This document shows positions 52,016-60,590 of a stretch of DNA of 64,000 bases, piece after piece. The stretch's first letter is position 1, and each line of letters starts with the position of its first letter. The stretch spans positions 283,053 to 347,052 of the forward strand of contig CBDDTG010000069.1 in NCBI GenBank assembly GCA_965233665.1. Reading direction: 5' to 3'. The stretch is from Bacterioplanes sp965233665 (GTDB taxonomy: Bacteria; Pseudomonadota; Gammaproteobacteria; Pseudomonadales; Oceanobacteraceae). Below the pieces are notes generated by a model. That model did not search any database and was not told the DNA's origin. It saw only the letters and a program-made list of their open reading frames with translations. Made by a program: the position numbers and the translations under genes.

Positions 52016-52909
52016 TCACTGGGCAAAGCCTTGCTGCAGTTGTTGCACCAACACTTGTAACGCCAGTGGCAAGGCTTGCTGATAGCGATGCACCGCATAT
52101 ACAGTGCGTGATTCTCCCAGATACTGTGGCAATACCTGCACAAGGCTGCCTGTTTCCAGCTCAGAAGCAATAAAACGCGCCGGTAGCAGCGCAATGCCCA
52201 GCCCGCTTTGGGCGTAATGCATGGCGGAGCTAACGGTGTTGGTTTTCAGCATGCGCTCACTCTGGTACGCCATGCTCTCTCCTTGGCATTGCACAAAAGC
52301 TTGCTGCTGCCAGGGCAGTTGGATCAGGCTGTGCTGCATCAGATCATTGGAATCAAGGTTCGGGGCCGTGTGCACATAAGCAGGTGATGCCACCAATATG
52401 GGGGTGAGCTGCCCCAGCACAATGGCACGGTAACGACTGTCGGCCAGCGTCCCCACGGTAATGGCCATATCCAGTTGATGGCTGAGGATATCGAGACGCT
52501 CATCGCTGTAAATGACATCGGGCAACAGCTTTGGATAACTGTCGCACAAATGTTCGATGGCGGGGGTGATTAACCTGGCTTCAAAGGCATGCGGTGCGGT
52601 GATGGCAATGCGCCCTTGGGGCTCACCTTGTAGCGCATCGAGGTCATCCAAGGTATCACTGAGCAAGGTGCTTAGTTGTTGGCTGCGCTGATAAATACGC
52701 TCGCCTGCCTCAGTCAACTTCAGCCGCCGGGTGCTGCGGTTCAGCAGCTGCACCGCTAGGTCTGCTTCCAGTTGTGACACATACGTGCTGATACCCGACT
52801 TGGTATGCCCTAGCGTCTCAGCTGCAGCGGTGAAGGAGCCTTGGCGCACGACTTCGCAAAATACCAGCATTTGATACGGCAGTTTCTTATGTTCATAAAT
52901 ACTGAACAT
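52016..52909 (-). CDS. LysR family transcriptional regulator
   Basis: A 297-residue LysR protein starting at ATG 52909 after GAGGG. The helix-turn-helix is FCEVVRQGSFTAAAETLGHTKSGISTYVSQLEADLAVQLLNRSTRR (about residues 16-60). The effector domain belongs to the same LysR type as the AdmX/CrgA group. It is divergent from the SnoaL-isochorismatase fusion at 52997, 87 bp away, its most likely target. Confidence 0.92.
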   Translation of the reverse strand: MFSIYEHKKLPYQMLVFCEVVRQGSFTAAAETLGHTKSGISTYVSQLEADLAVQLLNRSTRRLKLTEAGERIYQRSQQLSTLLSDTLDDLDALQGEPQGRIAITAPHAFEARLITPAIEHLCDSYPKLLPDVIYSDERLDILSHQLDMAITVGTLADSRYRAIVLGQLTPILVASPAYVHTAPNLDSNDLMQHSLIQLPWQQQAFVQCQGESMAYQSERMLKTNTVSSAMHYAQSGLGIALLPARFIASELETGSLVQVLPQYLGESRTVYAVHRYQQALPLALQVLVQQLQQGFAQ

Positions 52910-52996
52910 ATACTTCACCCTCGAGATAATTATCTAAGCTAATCGAAACAATATCATAGCGCCTCTTTAAACAGTAATGGCCCAGGAGGCACGCGT

Positions 52997-53932
52997 ATGA
53001 GCACCATCGAACAACAAGTAATGCAGACCAGTCAGGCTTGGATCGCCCAGTTTAATCAAGGCAACCTAGAGGGCTGTTTAGCGGCTTATCGGGATGATGC
53101 GCTAATGACGGTCAACCCCAAAGGTCGCTTTCATGGCAAGCACGAGATCGCGGCTTTCTGGCACGAGTTTGCTCAGCTAAAGCCCGCTGAGCTGGTTTAT
53201 CGAGATGTGCGCATCCAGGTGATTGATGACAACCAGGCCATTCTTTCCGCGACTTGGAGTATGAATATTGCCACGGGTTTTATTACCAAAGAACTGTGGG
53301 TGCGGGCATCGCCTAGTGAGCCGTGGCAATTACAAGAAGACGACTTCACGGTAAAAAGCCAATGGTCTGCCGCGCGCAGTAGCAAAAGCAAGATGGCGCT
53401 GCTGATCGTCGATATGCAAAACGATTATTTTGACGGTGGAGCCATGGAGCTGGCTAATACTCAAGCCGCTGCGGATAATGCCGCTAAATTATTGCAAGCG
53501 TTTCGCCATGACAACCGTCCTGTGATTCATGTGCAGCATATTTTTGCCGATGATCAAAAAGGATTTTTTATTCAGGGCACCCAAGGCAGTGACATTTATA
53601 GCCAGCTGGCACCTGAGGTGAACGAATGTGTGGTGGTAAAGTCGGGCGTTAACAGTTTTGTTGGCACCAACCTTGAGAGAATACTGATTGATCAGGGCGT
53701 AGAAGAATTAGTCATTGCTGGCGCTATGGCCCATGTCTGCGTTGATGCTGTGACCCGCGCTGCGGCTGACAAAGGTTATCACTGCCACTTAATTATAGAT
53801 GCCTGCGCTGCACCGAATATCAGTGCTGCTACCAACGCCAATTCGGTAAAAGAAAGCACGGCCCATGTGTTAGGTTTTGCTTACGCTAACGTTAGTGATA
53901 CCGACACCTTTATTAAGAAAAATCTCCTTTAA
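52997..53932 (+). CDS. SnoaL-like domain fused to an isochorismatase-family cysteine hydrolase
   Basis: A 311-residue two-domain protein. Residues 5 to about 125 form a SnoaL/NTF2-like cone (FNQGNLEGCLAAYRDDALMTVNP), and residues 132-311 form an isochorismatase-type hydrolase. The latter has Asp139 (LLIVDMQNDYF), Lys215 (VVVKSGVNSF) and Cys248 (AMAHVCVDAVTRAA), the catalytic triad. Substrate unknown; nicotinamide, carbamate or similar amides are possible. The LysR regulator is divergent. The fusion is unusual because the two domains are normally separate proteins. Confidence 0.9.
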   Translation: MSTIEQQVMQTSQAWIAQFNQGNLEGCLAAYRDDALMTVNPKGRFHGKHEIAAFWHEFAQLKPAELVYRDVRIQVIDDNQAILSATWSMNIATGFITKELWVRASPSEPWQLQEDDFTVKSQWSAARSSKSKMALLIVDMQNDYFDGGAMELANTQAAADNAAKLLQAFRHDNRPVIHVQHIFADDQKGFFIQGTQGSDIYSQLAPEVNECVVVKSGVNSFVGTNLERILIDQGVEELVIAGAMAHVCVDAVTRAAADKGYHCHLIIDACAAPNISAATNANSVKESTAHVLGFAYANVSDTDTFIKKNLL

Positions 53933-53937
53933 GCTTC

Positions 53938-53963
53938 TGGCCGCCAACGGGCGGCCAAATTGT
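53938..53963 (+). terminator. Terminator of the fusion gene
   Basis: TGGCCGCC (53938-53945), loop AACG, GGCGGCCA (53950-53957) followed by AATTGTTTT. It lies just after the stop at 53932. Confidence 0.8.
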
Positions 53964-54016
53964 TTTACAGGTTGCTCGTCGCTGCTTAGAATGGCTGCCC
54001 AGTTTAACTCTGGTCA

Positions 54017-54752
54017 ATGATCACGATGAACACGTCTTGCCCGCTACCAAGTAACAATATGCAAGAATTTTGCTACCAGTTCGGTAAAGAGTATGTTCAT
54101 CGAAGCGCTGTTTACGGCGTGCTGGTTGAGCAGGGAAAGCTGGTATGTGTTCGACCGCAGCATGGTTTTTTACTGCTCCCGGCGGTGGCGTCGAAGCGGG
54201 AGAGACCTTTTCCTGGCAGCCTGTTGAAAAAGTCTTTTCGGCTCAGGCTTTCGGGCTGGTTCGGAATCAAGGCGCCATTTTGAAGGTGTGTGTCCACCCA
54301 TCGAGAAATGGGAACACAGAGTCCGAGCCAGCCCGAATGCCCCGTCGGGCGAGGCCTTAAACGCACATCTGCTGCGCTTTGCCTCTAGGAAAGGGAGCCA
54401 CCCTGTCCGTCGAGACAAAACACACCAGCTGCACATTTCAGGTGCTCGCTGAGCATGCAAAGACTTTTTCAACAGGCTGCTAGGCTTTATCAGAGAGTTT
54501 ATAGAAGAATGCGGCTATCGCATCCAACCACGTCGTGCGCTGGGGCAGTGTATGCAGTATTTTGACTCCACTTCAACAGGCCTTAGCTACGCCTGCACTA
54601 TGCATTTTTATGAATGTGAATTAGTCCAAGTCGACAACCATGGCGAGCATGAGGTGGTCAAAATAGCTTTGGCTGATGACGAAGCCTTGCTGCATCAAGG
54701 GCATCAATGGGCGGTTCAAAACTATCTATTGCAGTTGAACAACCACAGCTAA
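54017..54752 (+). pseudogene. Nudix hydrolase gene broken by a frameshift and a family A element
   Basis: Upstream coding reads MQEFCYQFGKEYVHRSAVYG through CVRPQHGFLLLP and shifts frame before the Nudix box; one G appears lost near 54179. The shifted frame reads PGGGVEAGETFSW and is interrupted by the element at 54216-54480. After it the third frame reads GFIREFIEECGYRIQPR and continues to a stop at 54752. Joined, the pieces give G-x5-E-x7-REFIEECGY with exactly seven residues (TFSWGFI) if one base of junction sequence is kept. The insertion therefore split the Nudix box itself. Confidence 0.9.
54216..54480. mobile_element. MITE-like element family A, copy 3
   Basis: A 265-bp copy, one base longer than copies 1 and 2 because of an extra G near 54443. 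It shares the GCAGCCTGTTGAAAAAGTC ends and orientation. The right flank is CTAG and the left CTGG. It is inserted in the Nudix box of the broken gene and carries no transposase. Confidence 0.92.
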
Positions 54753-54871
54753 GCGATATTTGAGTTGTGGTGGCATGCTCTCAATACACTCGCTTTTACC
54801 CTCAGTTATTGCTCTCTCGTTATATTTTATGAGCAGTGGCAGCTGAACCACACAAATCCAAGGAAGAAACT

Positions 54872-55573
54872 ATGAAAATAACACCATCAATCATTGATGC
54901 CGCTTGGCGTCAGCGCATGGGCATTGAGCAAATGAACGGTGACTATCTGTTCGCAGATAACTTGTTCTGCTGTGACGACGAGGATGATTTGGCGTTTATC
55001 TATCACTCCCCGCAGCAGACCTTAGTAAGCTGTCGTGATAGTGTTCGTGAAACAATCCTTGAGCGAAAGCTAACATCATTGCAGAGCTTTCTTGATCAGG
55101 CACCTAAAGACAAATACGAAATCTATTTTGATGATGTGGATTATTATTTGTTTAACGACAGGGTCTCTGTGGATCATTCCTTAGTGATTCGTGAGCTGAG
55201 CCTGGCTTCAAATACAGCTGAGATACAGGCCTTTATCGATAGCTGTGAGCCTAAAGACATTGTCAAAGCCGATTTTGATATCGACTCCGACTACTTTTAT
55301 GCCGTTATGGTAGATGAGCAGATCGCTGGCATGTTGGCGTCCTATTGTGGTCAAGAACCCTTTGAGTCCTTATCGATTGTGGTCAAACCTGAGTTTCGAA
55401 AACTGCGTATTGGCCAAGCATTGTTAGCTCATTTGGTTGATGAGGCTAAAGCCCGAAATAGAGTGGTGCGCTATCGCACCAATCGTGACAATAGCGCTTC
55501 TATTCGTCTATGCGAATCGTTGGGCTTCCAGCCTTATAGTTATATTCAAAAACTGGCTACGCTGTCGAAGTAA
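54872..55573 (+). CDS. GNAT family N-acetyltransferase
   Basis: A 233-residue protein starting at ATG 54872 after AAGGAAG. The N-terminal 110 residues are of unknown type and acidic. The GNAT domain is in the second half: SIVVKPEFRKLRIGQALLAHLVDEA (acetyl-CoA loop R-K-L-R-I-G-Q-A) and RDNSASIRLCESLGFQPY. Substrate unknown. It belongs to a cluster of small acetyltransferases. Confidence 0.85.
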   Translation: MKITPSIIDAAWRQRMGIEQMNGDYLFADNLFCCDDEDDLAFIYHSPQQTLVSCRDSVRETILERKLTSLQSFLDQAPKDKYEIYFDDVDYYLFNDRVSVDHSLVIRELSLASNTAEIQAFIDSCEPKDIVKADFDIDSDYFYAVMVDEQIAGMLASYCGQEPFESLSIVVKPEFRKLRIGQALLAHLVDEAKARNRVVRYRTNRDNSASIRLCESLGFQPYSYIQKLATLSK

Positions 55574-55629
55574 TTCTGTTTGCCCAACTATCCAGTATCG
55601 GCATTATCGAGGTATGATGGCGACATCTA

Positions 55630-55781
55630 GGGCACCTCTGAATAATTCGGTGCCCGCGCCCTACGGGGAACGCCAGAGAATTCCAGCTCTGTGTCGCCGA
55701 TTTTTGGGAGCGGCAAACCGGCTTTGTGATCTGAAATCCTCTGGCGATCCAGAGCGGGCACCGAATTATTCAGAGGTGCCC
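55630..55781. mobile_element. MITE-like element family B, short copy 2
   Basis: A 152-bp version with a perfect 28-bp inverted end beginning GGGCACCTCTGAATAATTC. Against copy 1 the first ~110 bp of the interior and a further ~15 bp are missing. CTAG spans each end, suggesting target duplication. It lies 56 bp after the previous GNAT stop and about 20 bp upstream of the next GNAT start. Confidence 0.9.
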
Positions 55782-55802
55782 TAGAATGAGTTGGAGTACA
55801 TG

Positions 55803-56252
55803 ATGGTCGATGTTGAATTTAGCGATGATCAATCGCGTTTAAATGTAGATAAAATCCATCTCTTTTTAACGCACCATAGCAGTTGGGCGCAGGGTATCTC
55901 GAAAGCGACAGTGGCCAAGAGCATTGCCCACTCTGTGTGCATCGGAGGCTATTTTGAGGGCGAGCAAGTAGCCTTTTGTCGGCTTATTACCGATCATGCA
56001 ACCTTTGCCAACCTAGTTGATGTTGTGGTATGGCCAGACTATCGCGGACTGGGTATTTCAAAGCTATTGATGCAGCAAGTAATGGCCCACCCGAGCGTCG
56101 CTGATGTGCGTCGTTTTACCTTAGCCACCTCAGACGCCCATGGTTTATATCAACAGTTTGGCTTTGGTTCTGTGGATAAGCCTGAAACCCTGATGCAAAT
56201 CTATAAACCAGAGATCTATCAAAATAAACTGCAAACTGAGGTGTTGTCGTGA
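55803..56252 (+). CDS. GNAT family N-acetyltransferase
   Basis: A 149-residue acetyltransferase with VVWPDYRGLGISKLLMQQV (acetyl-CoA loop) and LYQQFGF. I start at ATG 55803 with GGAG at 55793-55796; a further ATG at 55800 and a TTG at 55791 are alternatives. It overlaps the DUF2164 gene by four bases. The family B element ends 21 bp upstream, so the promoter is likely affected by that insertion. The substrate is unknown. Confidence 0.88.
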   Translation: MVDVEFSDDQSRLNVDKIHLFLTHHSSWAQGISKATVAKSIAHSVCIGGYFEGEQVAFCRLITDHATFANLVDVVVWPDYRGLGISKLLMQQVMAHPSVADVRRFTLATSDAHGLYQQFGFGSVDKPETLMQIYKPEIYQNKLQTEVLS

Positions 56253-56494
56253 AAGAGCTACAGCTATCGGCGCAACAAAAGCAAGACATGGTAGCCCGTG
56301 TTAAAAGCTATTTTGAGCGTGAAATGCAAAGTGATATTGGTGGTTTTGAGGCCGAGTTTCTAATCGATTTTTTTGCCAATGAGATCGGCGGCCACTTTTA
56401 CAACCAAGGTTTGTTTGACGCCCAGCAACTGCTAAACGAGAAGCTGGACGAAATGAACTACAGCCTGCAAGAGCTGGAAAAGCCCTTAAGTTAA
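56249..56494 (+). CDS. DUF2164 family protein
   Basis: An 81-residue cytoplasmic protein starting at GTG 56249 (overlap GTGA with the GNAT gene). The pattern VKSYFEREMQSDIGGFEAEFLIDFFANEIGGHFYNQGLFDAQ is typical of DUF2164. Its function is unknown. It is probably translated with the GNAT upstream. Confidence 0.85.
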   Translation: MKELQLSAQQKQDMVARVKSYFEREMQSDIGGFEAEFLIDFFANEIGGHFYNQGLFDAQQLLNEKLDEMNYSLQELEKPLS

Positions 56495-56517
56495 ACTAGT
56501 AGGCTTTTGCGTGGTAT

Positions 56518-57189
56518 TTACAGGCGTTGGTCAATAATCGCTAAAACATCGTCATATAACTGCTGTGGTGACACTTGGTAATCTGCCTCGCTGTCTGCGT
56601 GGAAGGTGTTGCAAACTAAGGCAGTATCCATGCACAGCTGGCGTGCACCTTGTATATCGGCAATCTCTGAATCTCCGACCATCAGGGTCGTGACCGCATT
56701 AGCCTGTAGCTTTTGCAGTGCGATGTCGAAGGCTGCATGGTACGGCTTGCGATAACCGATATCACAGGACCACACCACGGCATCAAAATACTGGGCAAGA
56801 CCTCTGTGCTCAAAGTCGCTCTGAAAAACCTCACCAGGCCCAGTCGCGTTTGATAACAAGCCCAAACTTAAGCCGCGTATCTTGAGTTGCTGGAGCAGAT
56901 GTTCGACATCGGCAAAGGTCTCATTAGCGCGGCAGAATTCCTCCAGGTGTGCACGCCCTAATTGCTCATTGAAGTCTACGCCAGCATCATCAAAGCAATC
57001 TTTCCAGATGTCGAGCCAATTCTGTTGTTGCTGCTGCTCCGGCCGATAGAGCTCAAGAATTCTTTTTTCAATGGCATGGCCAATATCTATTGCCTGCTCA
57101 TGTTCCAGTACCCGAGTCAGGGCAGAGGCCAGGGACGCTGATTGAGCGAGGGTATTACCAAAGTCGAAAATAATGCTGGTGTATTTCAC
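56518..57189 (-). CDS. HAD superfamily hydrolase
   Basis: A 223-residue HAD-like protein. Motif I is FDFGNTLA, with the second Asp of DxD replaced by Gly. Motif II is LLSNATG, motif III Lys lies in GYRKP, and motif IV is MVGDSEIADIQGAR. The missing second Asp removes the usual acid/base for phosphatase activity, though related family proteins with this change exist. Function unclear. It is convergent with the DUF2164 gene. Confidence 0.85.
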   Translation of the reverse strand: MKYTSIIFDFGNTLAQSASLASALTRVLEHEQAIDIGHAIEKRILELYRPEQQQQQNWLDIWKDCFDDAGVDFNEQLGRAHLEEFCRANETFADVEHLLQQLKIRGLSLGLLSNATGPGEVFQSDFEHRGLAQYFDAVVWSCDIGYRKPYHAAFDIALQKLQANAVTTLMVGDSEIADIQGARQLCMDTALVCNTFHADSEADYQVSPQQLYDDVLAIIDQRL

Positions 57190-57406
57190 AAAAAAACCTT
57201 AGTTATTGATTAGCGCTGTAAAGCGACACGCATGGCGATGCTATGAACTGTGCATCACAACCTGCTGCGCTTCTGATACGAGTTTAAGCGCGAAACGAGA
57301 GTGTATTTGCTGGCTGCCACCGTGGCCAATACACACTGTTTCCTGGCTACCTTTTGGCCGCAGTCTCTGTAGAATGGATGAGGTATCGATTAACAGGACT
57401 ATAACC

Positions 57407-59188
57407 ATGTCTCAGACCCTCGAACGCCTGGGCCAGATCCGCGAGATCATGGCTGAGCAAGGCCTCGATGCCTACGTTGTGGCCACCTTTGATGAGTACC
57501 TGAGTGAGTACGTGCCCGCGCGCAACCAGCGCTTGCATTGGCTAACGGGCTTTACCGGCTCCGCAGGTGCTGCGGTGGTATTGGCAGATAAGGCCTCTAT
57601 GTTTGTGGATGGCCGCTACACAGTGCAAGTGCGCCAACAGGTAGATGCTGAAGCCTTTGAATACCGCCACCTGATTGATGAGCCTCATAGCGAATGGTTG
57701 ACCCAGCAGTTGGCCGCGGGTGCCAAGGTGGGCATTGATAGCCGTATGTTTAGCCTGAACAGCTTTAACCGTTTGCGTGACACGTTGGATAAAGCAGGCA
57801 TTGAGCTGGTGGCGCAAGACCAGCACCCAGTTGATCAACTATGGCAAGATCGCCCAGACGAAGAAGTTCATAAAGGCATATTAATGCCGCTGGAATACAC
57901 CGGCATTAGCAGCGCAGAAAAGCGCCAGCAAATTGCTGAGCAACTGCAACAAGACAAGCTCGATGCCGCCTTATTGTTTGCTGCTGATTCTGTCGCTTGG
58001 CTGCTCAACGTACGTGGCCGCGATATTCCCTGCATGCCGGTTATTTTAGGCTACGCCTTGATCGACGAGAATGCACAGGTAACCTGGTTTAGCAACGCTG
58101 AAAAACTACCCGATGGTTTTTTTGAGCACGTCGGTGACGGCGTTACTGTGTTAAGTGAATCCGAAGCGCCAGCTATATTTGCGCAATTAAAAGGCAAGCG
58201 TGTTTTGGCAGACCCTGCCACCGCCAATGCTTGGACCCAGCTTACATTGCAACAAGCGGGAGCGGAGCTGATTGCTGGGCGAGATCCAGTATTGCTGCCG
58301 AAAGCGTGCAAAAACCCAACGGAACAAAACGGCATGCGCCAAGCGCATATTCGCGACGGCGTTGCTGAAGTTAAGTTTTTGCATTGGCTAGACAATGCTT
58401 TGCATGCCGGTGAATCTCTGAACGAAGCCGATGTGGCCGATAAACTGTTTAGCTTTCGCGCGCAGCAGGATAATTTCAAGGAAGTATCCTTCGATACCAT
58501 TTCTGCCGCCGGCAGTAACGCCGCCATGTGCCATTACAACCACAATAATGGCACGCCAGCAGAACTGCCAAAGCAAGGCGTTTATTTGGTCGATAGTGGC
58601 GGCCAATACCTGGACGGCACCACCGACATTACCCGCACCATTGCCATTGGTGAGCCAGACGGCGAGGTTAAGCAGCAATTTACTCGCGTTTTAAAAGGCC
58701 ATATTGCTTTGCAAAATGCGCGCTTTCCGCGCGGCACGACAGGTACGCAGCTGGATGTATTGGCCCGTCAATTTTTGTGGCAGCACGGCTTTGATTTTGA
58801 TCATGGCACGGGCCACGGTGTGGGCGCCTATTTAAGCGTGCACGAAGGCCCGCAGGGCATATCGAAAGCGGCTAATTCCGTCGATTTGCGACCTGGCATG
58901 GTGTTGAGCAACGAGCCTGGCTATTACAAAGCGGGTGCTTATGGTATTCGCTGTGAAAACCTGATTATGGTGTGTGAAGCCGAAGGCTTGGGCGGTGAAA
59001 AGCCGATGCTGGAGTTTGAAGTTCTGACCATGGCACCGTTTGATTTACGCCTGGTCGATAAAGAGCTCATGACAGCGGATGAAATTCGTTGGCTCAATGG
59101 CTATCACCAGCAGGTGTACGATACGCTGGCAGAGTTTTTAGACGAGCCAGAGCGTCACTGGTTGGCGCAGGCAACACAGGCGATTTAA
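57407..59188 (+). CDS. pepP: Aminopeptidase P family protein
   Basis: A 593-residue M24 metallopeptidase of the eukaryote-type Xaa-Pro aminopeptidase layout. Two N-terminal creatinase-like domains (residues 1 to about 310) are followed by the catalytic pita-bread domain. Metal ligands are in LVDSGGQYLDGTTDITRT (two Asp), HGTGHGVGAYLSVHEGP (His), SNEPGYY (Glu) and CENLIMV (Glu). It removes N-terminal residues before proline in the cytoplasm. The start ATG 57407 follows AGGACTATAACC. A bidirectional terminator lies after it. Confidence 0.94.
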   Translation: MSQTLERLGQIREIMAEQGLDAYVVATFDEYLSEYVPARNQRLHWLTGFTGSAGAAVVLADKASMFVDGRYTVQVRQQVDAEAFEYRHLIDEPHSEWLTQQLAAGAKVGIDSRMFSLNSFNRLRDTLDKAGIELVAQDQHPVDQLWQDRPDEEVHKGILMPLEYTGISSAEKRQQIAEQLQQDKLDAALLFAADSVAWLLNVRGRDIPCMPVILGYALIDENAQVTWFSNAEKLPDGFFEHVGDGVTVLSESEAPAIFAQLKGKRVLADPATANAWTQLTLQQAGAELIAGRDPVLLPKACKNPTEQNGMRQAHIRDGVAEVKFLHWLDNALHAGESLNEADVADKLFSFRAQQDNFKEVSFDTISAAGSNAAMCHYNHNNGTPAELPKQGVYLVDSGGQYLDGTTDITRTIAIGEPDGEVKQQFTRVLKGHIALQNARFPRGTTGTQLDVLARQFLWQHGFDFDHGTGHGVGAYLSVHEGPQGISKAANSVDLRPGMVLSNEPGYYKAGAYGIRCENLIMVCEAEGLGGEKPMLEFEVLTMAPFDLRLVDKELMTADEIRWLNGYHQQVYDTLAEFLDEPERHWLAQATQAI

Positions 59189-59195
59189 TCGCAGC

Positions 59196-59233
59196 GTATT
59201 AAAAAAGCCCGCATTTGCGGGCTTTTTTAATAC
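59196..59233. terminator. Bidirectional terminator
   Basis: GTATTAAAAAAGCCCGC (59196-59212), loop ATTT, GCGGGCTTTTTTAATAC (59217-59233). The 17-bp perfect stem has A and T runs and serves both the aminopeptidase and the convergent gene. Confidence 0.97.
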
Positions 59234-59742
59234 TAGAACTGATAACCTACCGAAATCTTTACTCGACCATAGCTGCCGTCAACTTCGTAGCCTTGCTCTT
59301 CTAGTCGATCCACTTCGTCAAATACGCCTGAAGTCAGTAGAAAGATAACGTCACCGGTTAAGCCGCTATCACCTGCGCGAGCACCCCAGCCCAAGCCCAC
59401 GCTAAGGCCAGTAAAACCTTCCCACTCAGGGTCTTCGCAAGTCCAGTCACAGCGCTCTACACGAGTCGCGCCGTTAGTTCCATAAAAAATAGAGGTGCGA
59501 AATCCTGAGTCTGGCATTGGGTAAGCTTGAATACCAGCTGACCAAGCCAGCTCTCCGACCGTGCCGATTGCACCTACGACGTCGATAGTGTCATTAACTT
59601 TGGCCGAGGCATTTAGACCAATCACTGCGTAAGGAATGCCAATGCCTGCACCAATAGAAAACTCAGGTTCTGCTGCATTTGCCATAGCAGCAGAAGAGCC
59701 CAGAGACAGTGCCAAAGCAGCCAAAAGGCGAGACTTAATCAT
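59233..59742 (-). CDS. Exported protein, possible small outer-membrane beta barrel
   Basis: A 169-residue protein with a signal peptide (MIKSRLLAALALSLGSSAAMANA). The mature part shows alternating hydrophobic strands and Gly-rich turns and ends VKISVGYQF, with a terminal Phe as in outer-membrane barrels. Two Cys (RCDWTCED) probably form a disulfide. No known family. It is convergent with the aminopeptidase and shares its terminator. Confidence 0.75.
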   Translation of the reverse strand: MIKSRLLAALALSLGSSAAMANAAEPEFSIGAGIGIPYAVIGLNASAKVNDTIDVVGAIGTVGELAWSAGIQAYPMPDSGFRTSIFYGTNGATRVERCDWTCEDPEWEGFTGLSVGLGWGARAGDSGLTGDVIFLLTSGVFDEVDRLEEQGYEVDGSYGRVKISVGYQF

Positions 59743-59880
59743 TTGTTGTCGATCCAGTAGTATTTTGGGGGCGCGGATTCTATGCAGTTATTGCAAGTAA
59801 AGCAATATAATTACTGGCAGTTGTATCAATGTCATATACTGTTTTTAATGTTCTGAATATCATTTGTGCAAAGTTGATGA
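59743..59880. other. Spacer upstream of the barrel protein
   Basis: Promoter region for the minus-strand protein. No other element is recognised. Confidence 0.4.
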
Positions 59881-60099
59881 ATATTTCAGCAAGGGCTACA
59901 GGAAAACACTCAGCGTGCGGAGCTGCTGCCATTTTATGCCATGGATATTTACAACTTAGGGCGCTCCAAGCAAGCGGTAGCGCGGTTACTATCGACCTTG
60001 ATGCAGAATGCTGATAATAATGATATCAAAAGTTACCAAAGCGCTATCGAGCTTTGCGCAGGGGATATGGATCGAGTATGGATACGTGCAAGGCAATGA
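59881..60099 (+). pseudogene. Probable 3' remnant of an unknown gene
   Basis: One plus frame reads LLPFYAMDIYNLGRSKQAVA then LLSTLMQNADNNDIKSYQSA, about 72 residues with coding-like composition, and stops at 60097-60099. A stop at 59878-59880 precedes it and there is no convincing start, so it looks like the end of a decayed gene. Its stop overlaps the start of the next acetyltransferase (ATGA), which suggests it once belonged to the same transcript. No family is recognised. Confidence 0.4.
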
Positions 60100-60581
60100 T
60101 GTACGAAGCAGAAGCTAGCAATGCAGCGGCCATTGCTAGGGTGGTGGAAGCAGCTTGGCAAAATGACTTTGTCGACTTAATTACGACTGAGCACATGGCT
60201 CTGTTTCGTCGGGATTGGTTTGAAAAGCGCACAATTGCAGATATCGAGAACGCCGATACGGCTACCTGGGTGATGACGTTGAATGATCGCATCGTGGCCT
60301 ATGTGTGTACTCGTCAACACGGCAGTTCCGACACAGGTGAGCTGTTTGGTTTATACGTGCACCCACAGTATCAAGGCCAGGGGTTAGGGAAGCAGTTGTT
60401 TCTACAAGCGACTCAGTGGTTGGGTGGTCAAGGTAAATCCGCGATGATTGTGTGGACCTTTAAAGGTGCGAAAAACAATGATTTTTACCACCGCCTGTCC
60501 CCGCAGGAGGTTCGCTATCGCGCCATTCAAATTCAAGCAGGCCATTATGAAGGCATTGGCTTTGTTTACCCATTGAGTTGA
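60096..60581 (+). CDS. GNAT family N-acetyltransferase
   Basis: A 161-residue acetyltransferase with GELFGLYVHPQYQGQGLGKQLFLQATQWL (acetyl-CoA loop QGQGLG). I place the start at ATG 60096 (or 60099), which overlaps the upstream remnant's stop and follows AAGG; an ATG at 60078 is also in frame. The C-terminus repeats RYRAIQIQAGHYEGIGFVYPLS. The substrate is unknown. Confidence 0.82.
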   Translation: MMYEAEASNAAAIARVVEAAWQNDFVDLITTEHMALFRRDWFEKRTIADIENADTATWVMTLNDRIVAYVCTRQHGSSDTGELFGLYVHPQYQGQGLGKQLFLQATQWLGGQGKSAMIVWTFKGAKNNDFYHRLSPQEVRYRAIQIQAGHYEGIGFVYPLS

Positions 60582-60590
60582 TATTGACGC

